From NCBI RefSeq assembly GCF_016654115.1, contig NZ_JAEQAZ010000006.1:60424-124423 (forward strand): DNA of 64,000 nt, in the 5' to 3' direction. The DNA comes from Streptomyces sp. MBT53 (GTDB lineage: Bacteria; Actinomycetota; Actinomycetes; Streptomycetales; Streptomycetaceae). Positions 62,240-64,000 of the stretch are shown one piece after another; positions within the stretch are counted from its first letter, which is position 1, and each line of letters opens with the position of its first letter. The notes under the pieces were generated by a model. It was given only the letters and a program-made list of their open reading frames with translations. It was not told the origin of the DNA and ran no database searches. The position numbers and the translations under genes were made by a program.

Positions 62240-62265
62240 GGTCTTTACCTGGTCCATACAAGACC
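62240..62265. promoter_or_regulatory. Candidate operator upstream of NCS1 permease gene
   Basis: GGTCTT (62240-62245) and AAGACC (62260-62265) form an inverted repeat. Inside it, TGGT-CCAT-ACAA on the plus strand fits the loose TNGT/ACNA pattern of GntR-family sites when read on the minus strand. It is about 90-110 bases upstream of the permease start. No GntR gene is adjacent. Confidence 0.35.
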
Positions 62266-62399
62266 CGAGTCCGGCCGGTCGGTGCGAGACCCGGGAGTCC
62301 CTACCGACCCCGACCGCGCACAAGGCTCGCTGTAGAGTAGGGGACCAGCCCTTGACCTGCATAAACGCAGGCAGGGAGCCTAGATTCGGGAGCGCCTCC

Positions 62400-62819
62400 A
62401 TGCTGCGTACCATGTTCAAGTCCAAGATCCACCGTGCCACCGTCACCCAGGCTGACCTGCACTACGTCGGCTCCGTCACTATCGACGCCGACCTGCTCGA
62501 CGCCGCCGATCTGCTGCCCGGCGAGTTGGTCCACATCGTCGACATCAGCAACGGCGCCCGCCTGGAGACGTACGTCATCGAGGGTGAGCGGGGCACTGGT
62601 GTCATCGGGATCAACGGGGCCGCCGCCCACCTCGTGCATCCCGGAGACCTGGTGATCATCATCAGTTACGCTCAGGTGTCCGACGCCGAGGCGCGGGCGC
62701 TTCGGCCCCGGGTCGTGCATGTGGACTCCGCCAACCGGATCGTGGGCCTGGGTGCCGATCCGTCCGAACCGGTGCCGGGTTCGGAACAGGCGTGCAGCCC
62801 GCAGGCCGTCACGGCCTGA
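62400..62819 (+). CDS. panD: Aspartate 1-decarboxylase
   Basis: A 139-residue pyruvoyl enzyme making beta-alanine from aspartate for pantothenate. [16 protein letters not shown] opens it and the self-cleavage site is Gly24-Ser25 in YVGSVTID, exactly at the usual position. Other marks are [16 protein letters not shown] and [18 protein letters not shown] 62400 has GGGAG seven bases upstream. A short hairpin CCTGC/GCAGG (62356-62371) lies in the leader. panB and panC are not in the window. The small acyltransferase gene follows 22 bases later. Confidence 0.96.
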   Translation: MLRTMFKSKIHRATVTQADLHYVGSVTIDADLLDAADLLPGELVHIVDISNGARLETYVIEGERGTGVIGINGAAAHLVHPGDLVIIISYAQVSDAEARALRPRVVHVDSANRIVGLGADPSEPVPGSEQACSPQAVTA

Positions 62820-62841
62820 CCATCACACCAGGAGAAGGCCC

Positions 62842-63195
62842 ATGAGCGAGATCGAGATCCGCGACGACCGGGCGGCGGGCCGCCTGGAAGCGATCGGCGA
62901 CGGCGAAGGCGACGAAGTCGTAGGCCACATCGAGTACTTCGTCCTCGAGTCCCCCGAGCGCGCGCTCGTCCCGGTCCACACGATCGTGGAACCGGCCCAC
63001 GAGGGAAAGGGCATCGCGGGTTCCCTGGCCCGCGAGCTGTACGGCATCGCCGCGCGCGAGGGCATCGTCGTCGCCCCGCTCTGCCCGTACGTCGTGAAGT
63101 GGGCGGCCCGCCACCCCGACGAGGCCCCGGCCGCGGACCCCGCGCTGCAGAAGGCGGCGATGGAGTGGCTGACGGCGCATCCCGGCCGGTTCTAG
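62842..63195 (+). CDS. Small GNAT-fold acetyltransferase (YidJ/Yjdj-like)
   Basis: A 117-residue protein of the short GNAT group: VVGHIEYFVLES, then the acetyl-CoA loop VEPAHEGKGIAGSLAREL and VVAPLCPYVVKWAARHPD at the end, which is characteristic. In Corynebacteriales and Streptomyces such proteins occur near panD; in enterobacteria PanM/PanZ, another GNAT, matures PanD. Proximity makes a PanD-related role conceivable, but sequence similarity to PanZ is not claimed. GGAG lies upstream of the ATG. Confidence 0.85.
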   Translation: MSEIEIRDDRAAGRLEAIGDGEGDEVVGHIEYFVLESPERALVPVHTIVEPAHEGKGIAGSLARELYGIAAREGIVVAPLCPYVVKWAARHPDEAPAADPALQKAAMEWLTAHPGRF

Positions 63196-63223
63196 GACCG
63201 ACGGTTCTGTCTTTGCTGTCTTT

Positions 63224-63697
63224 GTGGGCATCCTGAAGAAAGGTCCCGTCGGCGTGCTCGCCCTCCTGCACACCTCGCCCGCCCACGTCCCGGTCTTCGA
63301 CGATCTGCGTGACGAGGACCACCAGGGCCTGGAACTACGGCACTTCGTCGACGAGGAACTGTTGGCGCGAGCCCGCCGCGAGGTGGCCGCCACGCTGGAG
63401 AGCACGCTGGGACCGACGGTGGCGCTGGTCGAGGAGGAGGGCCGCCGCATCGGCCGCCCCGTCGCTGTCCGCACCCTGCTCGTCGAAGGCGCCTGGGCCC
63501 GCTTCGAAGTCGGCGACACGGAGGGCTGCGCTCGGCTGGTGGCGGATGCGGTGGACGCGGTCGGGGACGCCGACGCGATCGTCCTTGCCCAGGGGTCCAT
63601 GGCGGGCGCCCAGCAACTGACGATGACACCGATCCCGGTGCTGTCGAGCCCACGGCTGGGGCTGGCCGCGGGGGCTTGGGCAGTGCGGGTGGGGTGA
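63224..63697 (+). CDS. Conserved hypothetical protein, Asp/Glu-racemase-like
   Basis: A 157-residue soluble protein. VGVLALLHTSPAHVPVFDDL and LRHFVDEELLARARRE resemble the start of Asp/Glu/hydantoin racemase-like proteins, and DADAIVLAQGSMAGA occupies the place of the second active-site loop, but the cysteines of that family are replaced (Gln-Gly-Ser). It may therefore be a non-racemase paralogue. GTG 63224 has no clear ribosome site. Confidence 0.6.
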   Translation: MGILKKGPVGVLALLHTSPAHVPVFDDLRDEDHQGLELRHFVDEELLARARREVAATLESTLGPTVALVEEEGRRIGRPVAVRTLLVEGAWARFEVGDTEGCARLVADAVDAVGDADAIVLAQGSMAGAQQLTMTPIPVLSSPRLGLAAGAWAVRVG

Positions 63698-63950
63698 GTT
63701 CGGCGGGGCTCGGGCGGTGGGTGTCGGGTGGGTCCGGCGGGATCTGGCGACCGTGCGGCGGGTGAGTCCTGCAGGACCCGGGGACTGTGCGTTGGATGAG
63801 CCCGTCGGTGCCCGGGCCGTGCGCGTAGGCCGTGCCCGGCGGCGCTCTCGCGCGCGAGTCTTGTGAGCCCGCCCGGGTGAGTGGCGGCGCGGGTGTCGGG
63901 TAGGTGGGGGAGTAGTCCAGAGCCGACGCACCCACTGGCTGGAGGACACC
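63698..63950. other. GC-rich non-coding stretch with degenerate repeats
   Basis: 253 bases without a convincing gene. It contains loosely repeated GGGTGAGT/GGCGGG words (63700-63790) and is probably the leader of the next gene. I see no distinct terminator or promoter. Confidence 0.4.
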
Positions 63951-64000
63951 ATGACCAACCCGTACCCCGACCCCGTACCACCCGGACCCACTCCTGGCCC
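63951..64000 (+). CDS. Start of a Pro-rich protein (truncated by window end)
   Basis: ATG 63951 with the excellent ribosome site GGAGGACACC directly upstream. The 16 visible codons read MTNPYPDPVPPGPTPG, a Pro-rich N-terminus common in Streptomyces membrane or secreted proteins. Identity cannot be judged. Confidence 0.55.
   Translation, partial: MTNPYPDPVPPGPTPG

Overview
This 64 kb window reads as the chromosome of a Streptomyces species or a very close relative. The coding DNA is strongly GC-rich with G/C third positions, GTG starts are frequent, and TTA codons are rare. The gene set also fits the genus: GlgE and maltokinase, a monomeric isocitrate dehydrogenase, a CYP158-type P450 and Cys-containing leader peptides. 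I saw no rRNA, tRNA, CRISPR array, prophage or intact insertion sequence.

Layout. 1-6.7 kb: a partial gene, a GNAT protein, and a minus-strand sulfur-type ABC uptake operon with two short Cys-containing leader peptides, divergent from a sulfurtransferase. 6.8-15.4 kb: a protease and regulator block with an astacin-like metallopeptidase, a large LuxR regulator behind a nested palindrome, a TPR-CHAT protein with an intact His/Cys pair, a leaderless subtilisin-like peptidase, a sigma factor, and an acidic protein overlapping the sigma gene. 15.5-26.3 kb: mostly separate genes (CYP158-like P450, N-formylglutamate amidohydrolase, Icd, M1 peptidase, MscS channel, FGGY kinase, LtrA). 26.4-38.3 kb: an accessory metabolic region with an MFS pump, five NTF2/SnoaL-fold proteins, a Tat-exported berberine-bridge type flavoenzyme, a GMC oxidoreductase, an SDR, a VOC protein, and a PfpI / ThDP decarboxylase / PfpI operon.

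38.3-57.5 kb: GlgE and maltokinase, then an XRE-TPR regulator (42.0-43.4 kb) divergent from an uncatalogued 50-residue peptide gene (43637-43789). A complete oligopeptide ABC importer follows (fused DppD-DppF, DppC, DppB, and a lipoprotein receptor). Next is a five-gene minus-strand operon: nucleotidyltransferase, NmrA-like reductase, GlgX, an epimerase-STAS fusion, and an IS701-type transposase-like protein. 57.6-64 kb: a lipid-flippase-like protein, an ABC exporter with a canonical SoxR box and an apparently leaderless start, an NCS1 permease, panD, and small genes.

Two candidates stand out for new biology. First, receptor, peptide and importer lie side by side, as expected of a peptide-pheromone (RRNPP-like) circuit. 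The motif TACTTGACT-N16-GTTGACT occurs at the same spacing upstream of the peptide gene and of the carbohydrate operon 14 kb away. Second, the TPR-CHAT / subtilase / sigma / acidic-protein block resembles the logic of Craspase (a CHAT protease acting on a sigma-factor inhibitor), but without a CRISPR effector. TTA codons in the sigma factor, its partner, the oligopeptide receptor and the nucleotidyltransferase (two) suggest that bldA links both to development. All functional calls are from reading the sequence; no searches were run.
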